A stretch of 64,000 nt of DNA from Bicyclus anynana (taxonomy: Eukaryota; Arthropoda; Insecta; Lepidoptera; Nymphalidae), in the NCBI RefSeq assembly GCF_947172395.1, contig NC_069095.1:15102271-15166270 (forward strand), in the 5' to 3' direction. Shown piece after piece: positions 52,540 to 63,500 of this stretch. The first letter of the stretch is position 1. The number at the start of each line of letters is the position of its first letter. The notes below the pieces were generated by a model. The model saw only the letters and a list, made by a program, of their open reading frames with translations, ran no database searches and was not told the DNA's origin. The position numbers and the translations under genes are program-made.

Positions 52540-52626
52540 GTTTTTTAGTTCTTACTTGTTAGCCCTTCACTGCATTCTCTCCTGATGTTATGTGACGATG
52601 TAATCTAAGATGGTAGCGGGCTAATC
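52540..52626 (-). mobile_element. SINE family A, 3' fragment
   Basis: TTCTTACTTGTTAGCCCTTC to GATGGTAGCGGGCTAA; only the tail half. Confidence 0.7.
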
Positions 52627-52735
52627 GCGGACTCCAAGCGGGCTGGAAGAGAAGAATTCTACCCATCAAGCCTTAAGGTTTATTCTATCTAGACCTGTGA
52701 CGGTTTCTACGCTGCATTATACCGGATGTTGTCGT

Positions 52736-52932
52736 GAGTCGTGATAGCCCGATGGATATGACCTCTGCCTTCGACACGGAGGGCGTAGGTTTGTATTCGG
52801 TCCGGGGCGTGAACCTCCAACTATTCAGTTATGTGCATTTTAAGAAATTAATTAACACGTATCTCAAGCGGTAAAGGAAAAACATCGTGAGGAAACATGC
52901 ATACCTGAGAATTTTCTTAATTCTCTACATGT
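52736..52932 (+). mobile_element. SINE family B, 3' truncated
   Basis: Head GAGTCGTGATAGCCCGATGG; degraded B box; stops after AATTCTCTACATGTGT. Confidence 0.8.
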
Positions 52933-53091
52933 GTATGTGAAATCAAACTAATTTATCACACTATAATTTATTTATTTCTTTACAATATACTCTAAATACA
53001 TTGATTATTTAATTGATATTTTAATATATTACAATACATACCCACAATAACTTGATAGGTGTTCTCGCAAAACTAAATCAAATCGTCAATC

Positions 53092-53317
53092 GTCAGGTTC
53101 TCAAAGTGCAGGAATAGCGACCCCGCACGGGAACGCGCACTGTTGGTCGACCCCCAACTAGGTGGACCGAGGACATCAAGCTGGTTGCAGAGAACCACTG
53201 GATGTTGGCGACTCGAAATAGTGGTGTTTGGAAGTTCATGCAAGAGACCTATGCCCAGCAGTGGACGTCCATTGGCTGTTAATGAAGATGAGGATGATGA
53301 TGATGATGATGATGATT
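53092..53317 (+). mobile_element. RTE-type LINE 3' end with GAT tail
   Basis: GCGCACTGTTGGTCGACCCC, CATCAAGCTGGTTGCAGAGA and CAGCAGTGGACGTCCATTGG, then a (GAT)n tail at 53293-53317. Confidence 0.85.
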
Positions 53318-53512
53318 GCCTTTTGACACAGTTTTTACGCATAGTTGGAGGGTAAGACTATGTCACGAGTGGATACGACAATAGTCCAACGGGCCGAGCT
53401 CGCATTCACGATTTTTCGGTGTTGAGTCCTGCCTTTTGAACAAAGAGTGAAATCCGGTATGACACTTGACAGCCAGCATCTTCTTTTATAGCCAGACTCT
53501 GTGGCGTTTGCC

Positions 53513-53608
53513 GCCATATTGGCGGAAATCATTGTTCAACTGTGTTCATTACATTCAGTCGCCATATTGGTGGAAGTCATTATTCCACCATGCTTATTAC
53601 ATTCATTT
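53513..53608 (+). repeat. two tandem 48-bp units
   Basis: GCCATATTGG begins at 53513 and 53561; each unit continues YGGAARTCATTRTTC and ends TTACATTCA. About 80 percent identical. Confidence 0.85.
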
Positions 53609-53693
53609 AATAAAAATAGGTAAACATTAATGATATTGATATTGAAACTATTACTAACAATTGCTAGCCAATAGCTAACATGTGAAATGAGCT

Positions 53694-53770
53694 GAAAATG
53701 GGTTGCTAATGTTGCCGTAGGGTGGTGACCAGGTGGGCCTACCACCAGAACACAGTCGAACCAATTAAGA
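53694..53770 (-). mobile_element. SINE family A-like scrap
   Basis: TAGGGTGGTGACCAGGTGGG followed by ACAGTCGAACCAATTAAGAA is a degraded inverse of the family A middle region. Confidence 0.35.
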
Positions 53771-54094
53771 AAATATAAAATCCTACAAACGTTTAAACTG
53801 CAGCACATGTCTAGTCTTGTCTAAAGTCTGAAGCTGGTGGTTTCAAAGAGAGTATTAGTATGGGGCCGTGCCTTGCGATGAATTGTTGTCAATTTACTTG
53901 CAAATTTATTATTCATCGCCAGTTAATGAGTTGCCGCGCGACGTGCGCTGAATACGGCCAGAGCTGCTTCTGATGGAATTTGGATCGAGAAGGTGTGATT
54001 TGCATGTGATACGCAGTATTCAGATCTTTTGGCATATTAGTTAGATTAAGGCCGCTTCTCTTTGTCGCTCGACTCACAGATGACCGCTGGACTG

Positions 54095-54235
54095 TCAGAA
54101 TTGAAATGGCCGGGACCTAAAGGATCACGAGGCAGAGGCAGACCACGTTATCGGTGGGTCGACGACAAATTAAAATACTTATCACCTAATTAATTGTAAA
54201 TAAGAAGAAATAAAAGGCTTTTTTATTTTAATTAT
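54095..54235 (+). mobile_element. LINE 3' end, RTE-like but distinct
   Basis: Encodes GPKGSRGRGRPRYRWVDDKL then a stop, followed by AATAAAAGGC and a T-rich end. The GRPRxRWxDD motif is the LINE C-terminal signature also seen, in another form, in the RTE copies. Confidence 0.55.
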
Positions 54236-54254
54236 TATTTAAGGCCGCTTCTGT

Positions 54255-54550
54255 GAGGCGTGATAGCCCAATGGATATGACCTCTGCCTCCAATTTCGTA
54301 GAGCTAAATCCGGTCCGGGGCATGCACCTCTAGCTTTTCTGTTATGTGCATTTTAAGAAATTAAATATCACGTGCCTCAAACGGTGAAGGAAAAAAGTGA
54401 GTAAACCTGCAAGAATTTTCTTAATTCTCTGCGTGTGTGAATTCTGCCAATTCGCATTTTATAGTGGACTATTGGCCTAACCCCTCTCATTCTGAGAGGA
54501 GACTCGTGTTTAGCAGTGAGCCGAATATGGGTTGTTAATGATGATGTATT
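54255..54550 (+). mobile_element. SINE family B, complete with small gaps
   Basis: GAGGCGTGATAGCCCAATGG head; B box lost (AGAGCTAAATCCGGTCCGGG); tail GAGCCGAATATGGGTTGTTA then ATGATGATG. Confidence 0.83.
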
Positions 54551-54561
54551 ATGTATCCTCC

Positions 54562-54674
54562 CTCGTGGGCTATCTAACACTTAAAGGATTTTTCAAATCA
54601 GACAAGTAGTTCCTGAGATTAGCACGTTCAACCAAACAAACAAACTCTTCAGCTTTATAATATTAGTATAGATT
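54562..54674 (+). mobile_element. E-type interspersed repeat, 3' half
   Basis: GGGCTATCTAACACTTAAAG to TTTATAATATTAGTATAGAT. Confidence 0.75.
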
Positions 54675-55097
54675 GAAGAGAGGAAACCTTAAAGTTCGAA
54701 ATATACGTCAAATCTCCGAGAATTGCGGCGAAAACATTACAGAACCATTATAATTAAACGGGATAATACAATCATTTTAGAATTAGTTCGCGAATCTGGT
54801 AGAAACTTACAATCAATAGCAATTAGAAGTTGAATTCGTTCAGGGTGCGATCTCACTGAGGAGGAAACGGGCAGGAGATGAGATTACACTACAATGGAAA
54901 CCCGATCAATTGAAATGCTCTCTTCCATATATTTCAGAAAAAAGACAATGAAATATTACGTGTTATGTATCTATTTTTAGACCCGATGTACATTATACTT
55001 AGTTTTATAAAAACTTAAACTTTAAATGTACGAATGAAATCGTATCTAATCTAACAGCGAAATAAAACTACATATGTCAATTTTAAAATTATTTAAG
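54675..55097. other. intergenic, nothing recognised
   Basis: No gene or repeat family recognised. Confidence 0.4.
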
Positions 55098-55310
55098 CTT
55101 TTTTTATTCTTTACAAATTTAACTACAATCTCACCTGATGGTAAGTAGTGATGCAATTTAAGATGGAAGCGGGCTATTTGTTAGGAGGTGAATGAAAATC
55201 CACACCCCATTCGATTTCTACACGACATCGTACCGGAACGCTAAATCGCTTAGCCATACGTCTCTGCCGGGCGGGGTGGTAACTAGCAACGGCTGAAGCC
55301 TCCCAACCAC
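55098..55310 (-). mobile_element. SINE family A, head missing
   Basis: Tail at 55098, body to CGGCTGAAGCCTCCCAACCA; tRNA head absent. Confidence 0.8.
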
Positions 55311-55566
55311 ATTTGAGACCAAAATTGTTTATGCATTCATTAATTAGCATTTTTTGCGCACCATGTAAATGATAATAATTAATTATATCACATCACACTT
55401 CAAACTAATCACATCACACTAATATATAAATACGAAAATTTGTTTTGTTTTTCTATCTGAGTAGGTGCCGATAGCTCCCTGCGCAACCACTACGGCGTCA
55501 CCGGGGAGAAATGATGTAAGACCTTACTTCATAGGATCATTTCTATAGTAAGCTCTTCACGAGACT

Positions 55567-55722
55567 CACACAACGAAAGTTTGTGTGTTAGTGTGTGTGT
55601 AAGTGTGTATGTTTGTTCCTTCTTTGTGTAGCGGCTACTAAAGCGATTTGGCTGAAATTTGGTATGGAAATAGATTTTACTCTGGGTTAACACATAGGCT
55701 ACTTTTCATCCCAGAAAAGAGC
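55567..55722 (-). mobile_element. Lep1-like repeat, truncated
   Basis: ACGAAAGTTTGTGTGTTAGT, GGCTGAAATTTGGTATGGAA and ACATAGGCTACTTTTCATCC. Confidence 0.72.
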
Positions 55723-56044
55723 AGTCAAGACGATCAAGACGATCAGTCGAGTATTCTAGTTCCGCTATTCTCTCGTCCGCCTCTCTGAGGCCTGAGGCCT
55801 GCTCGTTGCGGTACTTAGCGAAGTTTCACTAACAACCTCTTAGCGTGCTCGGCGGTAATTGAACGGCGTCTTGCGCCAACTTTGTAATTCATTGTCACGT
55901 TGATCGCAGATGAATCACGGAAACAAGGACACGCCTTCCCGCTGTTATTGGGGAAGGGCACGCTATCGATGCCTTGTTGACCTGTTGGTTACGGGCTGTG
56001 AGGTCTTGGGTTTTAGTCCTGGGTCGGCCATCAAAAAATCCTTT

Positions 56045-56590
56045 TTTTTTTATTTATTTTATTGATAAGATATAACAATTATTTAACATATCGATACTCT
56101 CGCCAAACTGTACAGGCAGTTTGTTGGCGAGTTGACGCTCATTATTCTAGTTATTATTTAAAAGTAATTGCTAAATCTAATTTTAATAAGATAATTAAAA
56201 CTAAGGCAACCTAAGAATTTAATATTATAAAATGAAATAATAAAAAAAAATTACAAAAGGTGCAAAACAATTTCTATAAAGTAAATCCGTCAGTGATGGG
56301 TTCCCCAAGGAAAACTTTCTTTAATTTCTTCTTGAGGACTCCTTCACTGATCTCCCTTTCTTTTTTGAGCCACTCAATTTTATTATATATTTTGGGCACC
56401 ATGTAGCCGGTAGTTCTTTCACCATTTTAGATATTGACTTTCACCATAGTAGTTATTGGCATGATATATTTTTTTCCTTTCTACAGGAGTAGCAGGAAAC
56501 AGAAATCTCTCCTGTAGTGCTATTCTGTAACGATTGTATAACTCGCGCGAGTTTAGAATTTTCCTCAATTTTTCTCATTCTATTGTATCG
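56045..56590 (-). mobile_element. decayed LINE 3' end, CR1/Jockey-like
   Basis: Minus-strand frame pieces include LQERFLFPATPVERKKYIMP and, after a stop, GYMVPKIYNKIEWLKKEREI, SEGVLKKKLKKVFLGEPITD, GFTL with TAG at 56276-56274. The VPKIYNK box matches the APRIYNL position of the intact element at the window start. The 3' UTR runs to an A-rich tail (T9 run on plus at 56041). At least one frameshift or stop, so inactive. Confidence 0.7.
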
Positions 56591-56594
56591 TGTT

Positions 56595-56918
56595 AGACAT
56601 AGTCACACAACAGGGGATGGAACGAGCTATGCATGGAGTATCTCTGCGTGATCGTATCAGAAATGAGGAGATCCGCAGATAAAGTCACCGACATAGCTCA
56701 ACCAGTGACGAAGGTGTAGTGGCAATGGACGGGTCACATACTTTGAATAGCCGATGGACGTTGGAGTCTCAAGATGCTGGAATGGTGACCCCATAATAAA
56801 AAACGCAGTGTTGGTCGACCCTCCACCAGGTGGAGGACATCAAGCGACTCGCAGAAATTCGCTGTATGCAGGCGGCTCAGGATCGTGATGTTTGGAAGTC
56901 TCTACAAAAGATGATGAG
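56595..56918 (+). mobile_element. RTE-type LINE 3' end, rearranged
   Basis: GGGATGGAACGAGCTATGCA and CGTATCAGAAATGAGGAGAT encode the MERAM…RIRNEEIR start, then a shortened middle and GCAGTGTTGGTCGACCCTCC. The terminal CAGTGGACGTCC block is lost. Confidence 0.8.
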
Positions 56919-57424
56919 ACAGAGAGAGTTAGAGATAAATTCGAAACTCACACTATTATTGAATAGCTTCTGTGCGTACAAGGACTAATCTAATTAAAAT
57001 ACCTGGGCTCGCCATTAGATATACCGACTCCACCTTCCTTGCGATCCCATAAATGTACTTACCGAGACGGCCATCTATCTGTAACTCATAAATAAGATTA
57101 AACTTAAATTTTAGCCCTTAAATTCAAGTAAAGTCCAAAAATGATGGCACAGTTTTGTAATTTAATGGAAAACTTGTTCAACGGAGTTCGTTTCGGAGTT
57201 CCAGTAAGCTAACGAGTGTAACTTACTTTGTGAACTTAAGTTAAAATGTTTAATAGTAGGTATATATTTCTTATCCGCTGTAAATTGGCTTAATCAATGA
57301 TAATTTTATACTAAAGATAGGTTACGTACGTATAAAATCACCGCAAAAAGTGTTACGAATTTAGCTGCACTACTGAGCGCACACATACACAATTTTGTCT
57401 TTAATTCTATTACATATAATCTAT
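56919..57424. other. intergenic, nothing recognised
   Basis: No gene or repeat family recognised. Confidence 0.4.
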
Positions 57425-57515
57425 ATACATTCTTCTTCTTCTTCTTCTTCTTCTTAGTGTGGTCCTACTACGTCGGGTCCTCTTTCCGGCATAACCTCTC
57501 CCAATTTGCCTGATC
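57425..57515 (-). mobile_element. LINE C-terminal scrap with (TTC)n
   Basis: A (TTC)n run (57430-57455) borders a minus-strand frame DQANWERLCRKEDPT ending in a stop, a C-terminus that I associate with lepidopteran retroelements. Confidence 0.45.
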
Positions 57516-59548
57516 AACAATATATCCATTAATATATTTATGTATATATATAGTTTTTGCACTCCCTGAACACACAGTTCGATATTGTAGACAATATTTA
57601 GGTATTATTTATTTAAATAACGTTCGTTGTTTAAGAAGCGACTAAATGAAATTAAGACAATTATACACATTTTTTCCACCTCAGTTTGATGCGCCAATGT
57701 CCTATCTCTATCATAAAATATCATTGGGCTTACCCTTATCCAAGGTTATTCCCGTTTTAAAGAGAGCTTGCCTTGCTTGCCTACAACCATTTCAGCTAAA
57801 GTAGACGTACAAACTATACAAACAGGTAATTAATTCTTCTTTAATACGAATACTAAGTTTGAGCTGATGAAAAACAGTGAAGCTTATCTAGAAGATGCTT
57901 TTGCTTTGGTACAGCGATAGCATCCTCTTCCAGATTTCTTCAGTTTCACTTAGAATATATAATAATACAAGTTGGAAAATACTGGTCGATTATAAATATA
58001 ACATAGCTAAATATTCTTTTTTTGGGTCATCGAAAACTCCCCCGTTAATTTTTTTAATCCTTACAAACATGACAAAATTTCAGGATGGTCATTTGAGCAC
58101 CTACGTGAAGCATCTTATTCCAGTCAAATAAGACTTTGAAGGTTTTGCAAACTTTCACCATCAATAATTTTTTTTTCACAATGGGGATTGATGGGGACTT
58201 TTCACAATTCATTCATAATAGTATTCTGAACATTCATACCAATTTTTAGCTCTAAGGGAATTATTGTAACCTTAGTTCTATTTTAAGGATTAATTTGACT
58301 GGACTTTCAAAGTATAAAACATTAAATTAAGGATGAAAAAAGGCAGTCGTCTGTTAATATTCTAAAGCGAATAAAATCTGCTTATTTGGTTAATTAATTC
58401 AATGACGTCAGCATACCGAATCGCAACGTTTGTCATCCACAGTTAATACATGCCGAGTGGAAGAGGAAACAAAATTAAACGTCCCATTCAAAATACACCA
58501 ACTGGCTTAATTCGTCACACGATCTCATCAACTTATGCACAAAATACATCAACTAAAACTTCAATACATCTTATAGTCATACGCCTAAAGCTGAAAATCC
58601 AGTGGAATAACTTTTCAGAAATGCATTATTTATTTTTGTTGCATTTTTAAGGGTAGTTATTGTACAACTATAAAGAAGAATATGAGTTTTGAATCATTTC
58701 GGAATTTCATATCTTACTGCATGTCTGTTAAGGTTTAATTTCATTTGTATAAGTGCGATAGGGTAGTTTCATCTTGAAAATAATAAAGACTCAAGTCTTA
58801 ATAGTGTGCTATTACAAATTAAACCTTATTTATTTAAAGTTTGAGTTAATTTTCATTTGTATTTGTTTTGAAATTAGTATGTAGTAGCTTATAGGAACAT
58901 ATGCGTATACTTAACGCATAATGAAAAACCTTTACAAATACACTGAGGGTATAATAATATGAATACAAATAATTAATTGTCATTGTGGGTAAGAGGTTTT
59001 TGTACAATTGCCACTGACAAATATAATTGGGTACATGTTAAGTACTTTGCGATTCGTTCTGAAGCCCTTTGACTGTCGTTTGATGTGTGAAGTGTTTTAT
59101 ACAATATCACATTTGTCCTGAGATTGGTTGGACTAAGGATAATGTCCCGGGTTTGAATCCCGAATCACGCCAATAAAACATAGGTGGGTGATTCTCCCAT
59201 TAAATTCTCTATAGTAGCTTGGTGTTGGAAAAGTAAGCGGCCATGCCTCGGCGAGCACGTTCATCTACTGTATTGTTATTATCTTGTGTTTGTATGCTGC
59301 TTCGAAATATTATTTAGTATACAGTGAAAACCGTAACAAAAAAGGTTTCATAGTTTCGCAGGTTTCCATGAATAGACAAAAATCTCAAAAAAATACTTAA
59401 CATGGAATAGATTTCCATGTTAAAAAGAAAAATTTCAATATTTTGAAAAATTATGAAATAACTACAAAAACGACTTTGTCACAAATTATTTCTATACTTA
59501 TTTTTTTTCCGATTATATGCCTAATAAGAACAAAACAGACAAACTTGA
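57516..59548. other. intergenic, mostly unassigned
   Basis: AT-rich. A SINE-like head word GTCCCGGGTTTGAATCCCGA lies at 59143 with AAGTAAGCGGCCATGCCTCG downstream. The frames at 57895 and 58450 lack motifs. Confidence 0.45.
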
Positions 59549-59665
59549 AACGAGCCCAGTGGGTTTGACCTGCCATCAATTCGGATAGCAGAGGTTCGGT
59601 CAGGGGTATGTACCTCAAACTTTTTAATTATGTGCATTTTAAGAAATTAAATATCACGTGTACCA
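59549..59665 (+). mobile_element. SINE family B, degraded head half
   Basis: GAGCCCAGTGGGTTTGACCT, then TATGTGCATTTTAAGAAATT and AAATATCACGTGT. Confidence 0.7.
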
Positions 59666-60100
59666 AAACATTATATTTTTTAACGTACTAAATTTGATAT
59701 AAAACACTTTTCATACATTACACAGATAGGTGAAGGTTGTTTCTAATACGAATCTCAGACTATAACGTCCATTTTTCTACCTATACAACTAAGGGTTAGT
59801 GAGCACATCACACTGAAGCCTGTGCCCTGCTAGCTCAGCCCGGGGGTGATGGATCACGCACGTGCCTCCTGCAAAATACATTAGCACTTAATTAGTGTTA
59901 TCCACTCGTAATATTGCGTTGTTTATGCCCGCGGGAAGAATAACATTTTCTTGTTTATACCTAATATTAGCTAGGAGAAAACAATATTATTATTTCCAAA
60001 ATATTATTATTATTTCCAGTGTTATTCTGTGTAGGTTATTGAATAGCACAGCTTAATTAGTGGGTCATTAATCAGAGAGTTAGCTAGTTCTTAAAAAGAA
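59666..60100. other. intergenic with a GC-richer stretch
   Basis: 59815-59880 is locally GC-rich with CCCGGGGGTGATGG and a CACGTG-like ACGCACGTGCC word; no gene found. Confidence 0.35.
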
Positions 60101-60104
60101 CTTT

Positions 60105-60235
60105 ACAATAATCAATAAACTGTTTGAAAGAGTATACTTCTTCCCATTCCATTTTCATGAAAATCGGTTTAGTAATTTTGTGTTAAAATCAAAATAACTG
60201 AAATACGTCTTTGAAGTCTGTTCCATTTTTATGGT
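60105..60235 (-). mobile_element. MITE copy related to 28050-28262
   Basis: Shares ATTTTGTGTTAAAATCAAAA-TAACTGAAATA and TTTGAAGTCTGTTCCATTTT with the inverse of 28040-28165; the GGAGGAGG end is not present. Confidence 0.55.
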
Positions 60236-60359
60236 AAAAAGATTATTACTGACTTTGTTGAACTTAAAAACCATTTTAAGACTTCGTGAAATACGAAAAA
60301 GAACGTATTTCAGAATTTAGTGAGTTTCGTATCGCTTCGTTTCTAGTAAATATTCTTAT

Positions 60360-60445
60360 TATCATCATTATCTCATTCGCTAATGGATGTTAACTGCAGG
60401 AGCCAGGACATGCCTTTTGTAGAAAGTTATTTCCAAACACTAGCT
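60360..60445 (-). mobile_element. RTE-type LINE, last bases
   Basis: Degraded TAATGGATGTTAACTGCAGG then CAGGACATGCCTTTTGTAGA. Confidence 0.55.
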
Positions 60446-60659
60446 AGGAACCATACTCGATGAAGGAGCATAGTACATCAACAGATAACTCGCCAAGGGT
60501 GGTCAAGATCCTCAGTCATTGACCGAATAGAGAAAAAGATTTCCGAACACCACGTTTCTGAGCAACCTACATTCAATCAATCAATCAATTAATATATTTA
60601 TTTGCAGATACAAGTGTACAGATGGTAGGTTAATGCAAATTGTACATGTATCTTGCCTA

Positions 60660-60772
60660 TCAACGATTCCTTGCGACTTGATGTCGTCAGTCCACTAACT
60701 GTGATCGACGGAGGCTGCACTTTCCGGTGCGGGGTCGCCTTTTCAATACTTTAGGACCCCAACTTCCACGGT
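60660..60772 (-). mobile_element. RTE-type LINE, inner fragment
   Basis: CTTGATGTCGTCAGTCCACT, TTCCGGTGCGGGGTCGCCTT and AGGACCCCAAC. Probably the same insertion as 60360-60445, split by a 215-bp insertion. Confidence 0.6.
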
Positions 60773-60856
60773 CGAAGCTAGACAACACTAGACTTGAGCT
60801 GAATAAAATATGTTAGATAAATTCTAAAATAACTCGATCGAGAATCATCTACTGAT

Positions 60857-61182
60857 CATTATCATCATCATCATTATCAATCCATATTCGGCTCACTATT
60901 GATCATGAGTTTCCTTTTAGAATGAGAGAGCTTAGGCCTTAGTCCACCACGGTGGCCCCATGCGGATTAGCAGACTTCACACATATAGCGAATTGAGAAA
61001 ATACTCACGACGTTCAGGTTTCCTCACGATGTTTTTCCTTCACCGTTTGAGACAAGTGATATTTAATTTCTTATAAAATGCGCATAACTGAAAAGTTGGA
61101 GGTGCTTGCCCCGGACAAGATTTGAACCTACGCCCTCGGAATCGTAGGCAGAGGTCATATCCTCTGGGCTATCACGTCTCAA
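60857..61182 (-). mobile_element. SINE family B, full length, diverged
   Basis: (CAT)n tail at 60857-60878, inverse head GTCATATCCTCTGGGCTATC; the B box (GATTTGAACCTACGC) keeps its core. Confidence 0.85.
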
Positions 61183-61235
61183 TCTAATCGTCTATTGATA
61201 CTAAAATTAAAAGAGGTAAAGTTTGTGGTGCTGAA

Positions 61236-61338
61236 GGGGTAATTTTTGGATCTACTGAACCGATTTTGAAAACTCTTTTACTACTAAAAAGCTATATTTT
61301 ATGAACGGGAACAAGAACTGCGCGGTGTGTCTATTAAA
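61236..61338 (-). mobile_element. E-type interspersed repeat, partial
   Basis: GGATCTACTGAACCGATTTT and AACTGCGCGGTGTGTCTATT. Confidence 0.6.
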
Positions 61339-62754
61339 GTGAACAATAAAAACAAACGAATAAAGAATAAAGTCATAATCAAAAACTGTAGAATTTAGTA
61401 CCAAACACATATTGTAGCTATAAAAGGTTTAATCATATTACAAGGAGTGTCATTACTTTATAAACTCTTTATTATCAAACTATCAATTATTTCGAGTGCT
61501 AGTATAAGCTCACAGGCACTCAACGTCACTTTATGGTACTCAGAGTCGAAAAAAACTCATCCAAAGTTCACCCCACCGCAAAACTACATAGAACTAACAC
61601 AAAACCCCCGTGCTCGCCGCAAATTTATCAACACACGAACAAAAGAAGCAACAATTTCACGCGGAGAGGCATCTTTTACAAAAACGGGATATTTTCCGTC
61701 GAATAACGCAATATCTTGTATAGAAACTATATTTTATTGCAAAGAGGCGGGGCCCGAGAGTTTTATTTGGCATAAAATGACGTAAAATTTATTATAGAAA
61801 TGATATAAAAATGGATAATAAGTGGAAAGCGTGTCTCGATCAGGTTTAATGACGCGACAAATGGATGCCCGGGTGCTGCGGACAGATGTTTGCGCCGGGC
61901 GCTGCCTGCGCGAGGGTGTCGTTGTTGATATGTGAGACATTGATAACCAGCAAATTATGGCTATTATGTTATTTTGTATGGCGCTGAACAAAAGTAGGTA
62001 AGCGAAGGTTGTCTTAATCGGATGTGACTTTGGGACTATGTATCTAAACATAATGTTATATAAATACATTTATCTATTCTCAATCTTCAATAGTTAAGAT
62101 AAAAAGCCAATAATGATGATTATTATTTTTGTTTTTTTTGTATGGTCAATTAAAAAGTTAAATTGTAATGCAGCAAGCTGTACTAACAAGAAATGCTTTA
62201 TATAACGACTAATTAACTGTTATAGTACATTGAAAGTGTTCTTGGTTTTGTAAATATTAACATACACATGATACCTACATTTAAAAAAGTTAACCACTTA
62301 GGATCACAGCTTCAGAGAGCTTTTTATGCTTCTACAACGCCACTGCTCTTGTCTACAATTTTCGAATTTAGAATTTTGGCACAACGATATGCTAAAATTC
62401 TAAATTCTAAAATTAAATAGAGGTCTTATTTTCTTTTGCAAAAAAGTTTTATCTTTGTAATATATTTGCATGAGATTAAATAAATAAGACTATGAAACGC
62501 AGAACTTGGTTTACTTGTCTATACACAATTACACGGACACTCTTGTCTATTTTATACCTAATTTAAAAGACTCAAAAGTTAACAGATTTTTTTATCTCTA
62601 CATACGAACTGATATCAAAACATCTGCTAAAATCCAATAACACATAAAATTCGCTAAACGATTTAAAAATAAAAAACCAATCGCTCATTCATAATCATTC
62701 ACCATACTAAATTCCATTCCTTTCATCTTCACAATCACAAGTAGCTCTCAGTCG
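61339..62754. other. intergenic with one GC-rich island
   Basis: 61850-61925 is a GC island (GGATGCCCGGGTGCTGCGGA and GCGCCGGGCGCTGCCTGCGC) that holds a 28-codon frame starting ATGACGCGACAAATGG at 61850. The plus frame 61447-61785 has no motif. No gene called. Confidence 0.4.
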
Positions 62755-62755
62755 T

Positions 62756-62763
62756 TATAAAAG
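62756..62763 (+). promoter_or_regulatory. canonical TATA box without an assigned gene
   Basis: CGTTATAAAAGGCGAC is a textbook metazoan TATA box in context. Nothing convincing starts 30 bp downstream; the first ATG (62821) opens only 10 codons. Confidence 0.25.
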
Positions 62764-63287
62764 GCGACAATGTGTCTAACTTTACGCGTTAAAATTAAAA
62801 AAAAACTGCTCGGAGGCATGCATGAAATTCCTCCACACAATGCATTATAAATATAATAAGATAACAGCGTGTCATTTTATTTTCTATTCTACTCCAACAC
62901 AAAAACGAAAACAAATCTTAAAGTCCCAACAATAAAGGTTATTGTATCGTAGCAAACAAATCCTGGATAATTCACAGAACAAAAATAACAATAAAATTAA
63001 AGCTGACCCTTATTTGTATATGTATAAAGAAGCAAATAGCTTGCTGTGTTGCTATTCCAAGTGCATTATAAAATGGTGGGGCTATAAGAACAGCGACTTG
63101 CGAGGCGATTTGTCGCCGCATGTCAAATGGTTCTGTGAATGAAGTGCGCATGAATGGGATGTAAGGACGTTTGTGCAATCAATTAGAGGGGGCGGTGCCC
63201 GTTCTGATCTTTTACAAGGTAAGGTACGTTGCCTGCGTCCATGAGATCAGAGATTTCTTGTATGGATATTAAACTTAGAGTTGCCTA
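62764..63287. other. intergenic, nothing recognised
   Basis: A donor-like ACAAGGTAAGG at 63216 follows a short open stretch; too weak to call. Confidence 0.35.
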
Positions 63288-63500
63288 TACTAATATTATA
63301 AAGAGGTTAATGTTTATGATGTTGTAGGGGGTAATCCTTGGATCTACTGAACCAATTTTGAATTTGAATTCTGAAATAATTATTATGATAATAGAGAACC
63401 ACGTTGTTTGTGAGTGTGTTTGTGTGATTGGCTATTTTATCCCCGCATTTCCACAAAAAAAGGAAATATGCAGGTGAAACCGCGGGCATCTGCTAGTCAG
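63288..63500 (-). mobile_element. E-type interspersed repeat, diverged
   Basis: TATACTAATATTATAAAGAG at one end and GGTGAAACCGCGGGCATCTG-CTAG at the other. Confidence 0.7.

Noticed and set aside
53285..53317. GAT-rich track as an independent microsatellite locus
   Set aside because: It is the terminal tail of the RTE copy that ends there.
61447..61785. 112-codon plus-strand frame as a gene
   Set aside because: First true Met is absent near the start (GTG), composition is AT-driven, and no domain, splice site or poly(A) signal supports it.
63004..63110. miRNA-like hairpin around TTGCTGTGTTGCTATTCC
   Set aside because: Manual pairing breaks down after about 7 bp; no convincing stem.
63184..63216. 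Small exon ending at a GTAAGG donor
   Set aside because: Only 33 nt with a weak acceptor; too little evidence.
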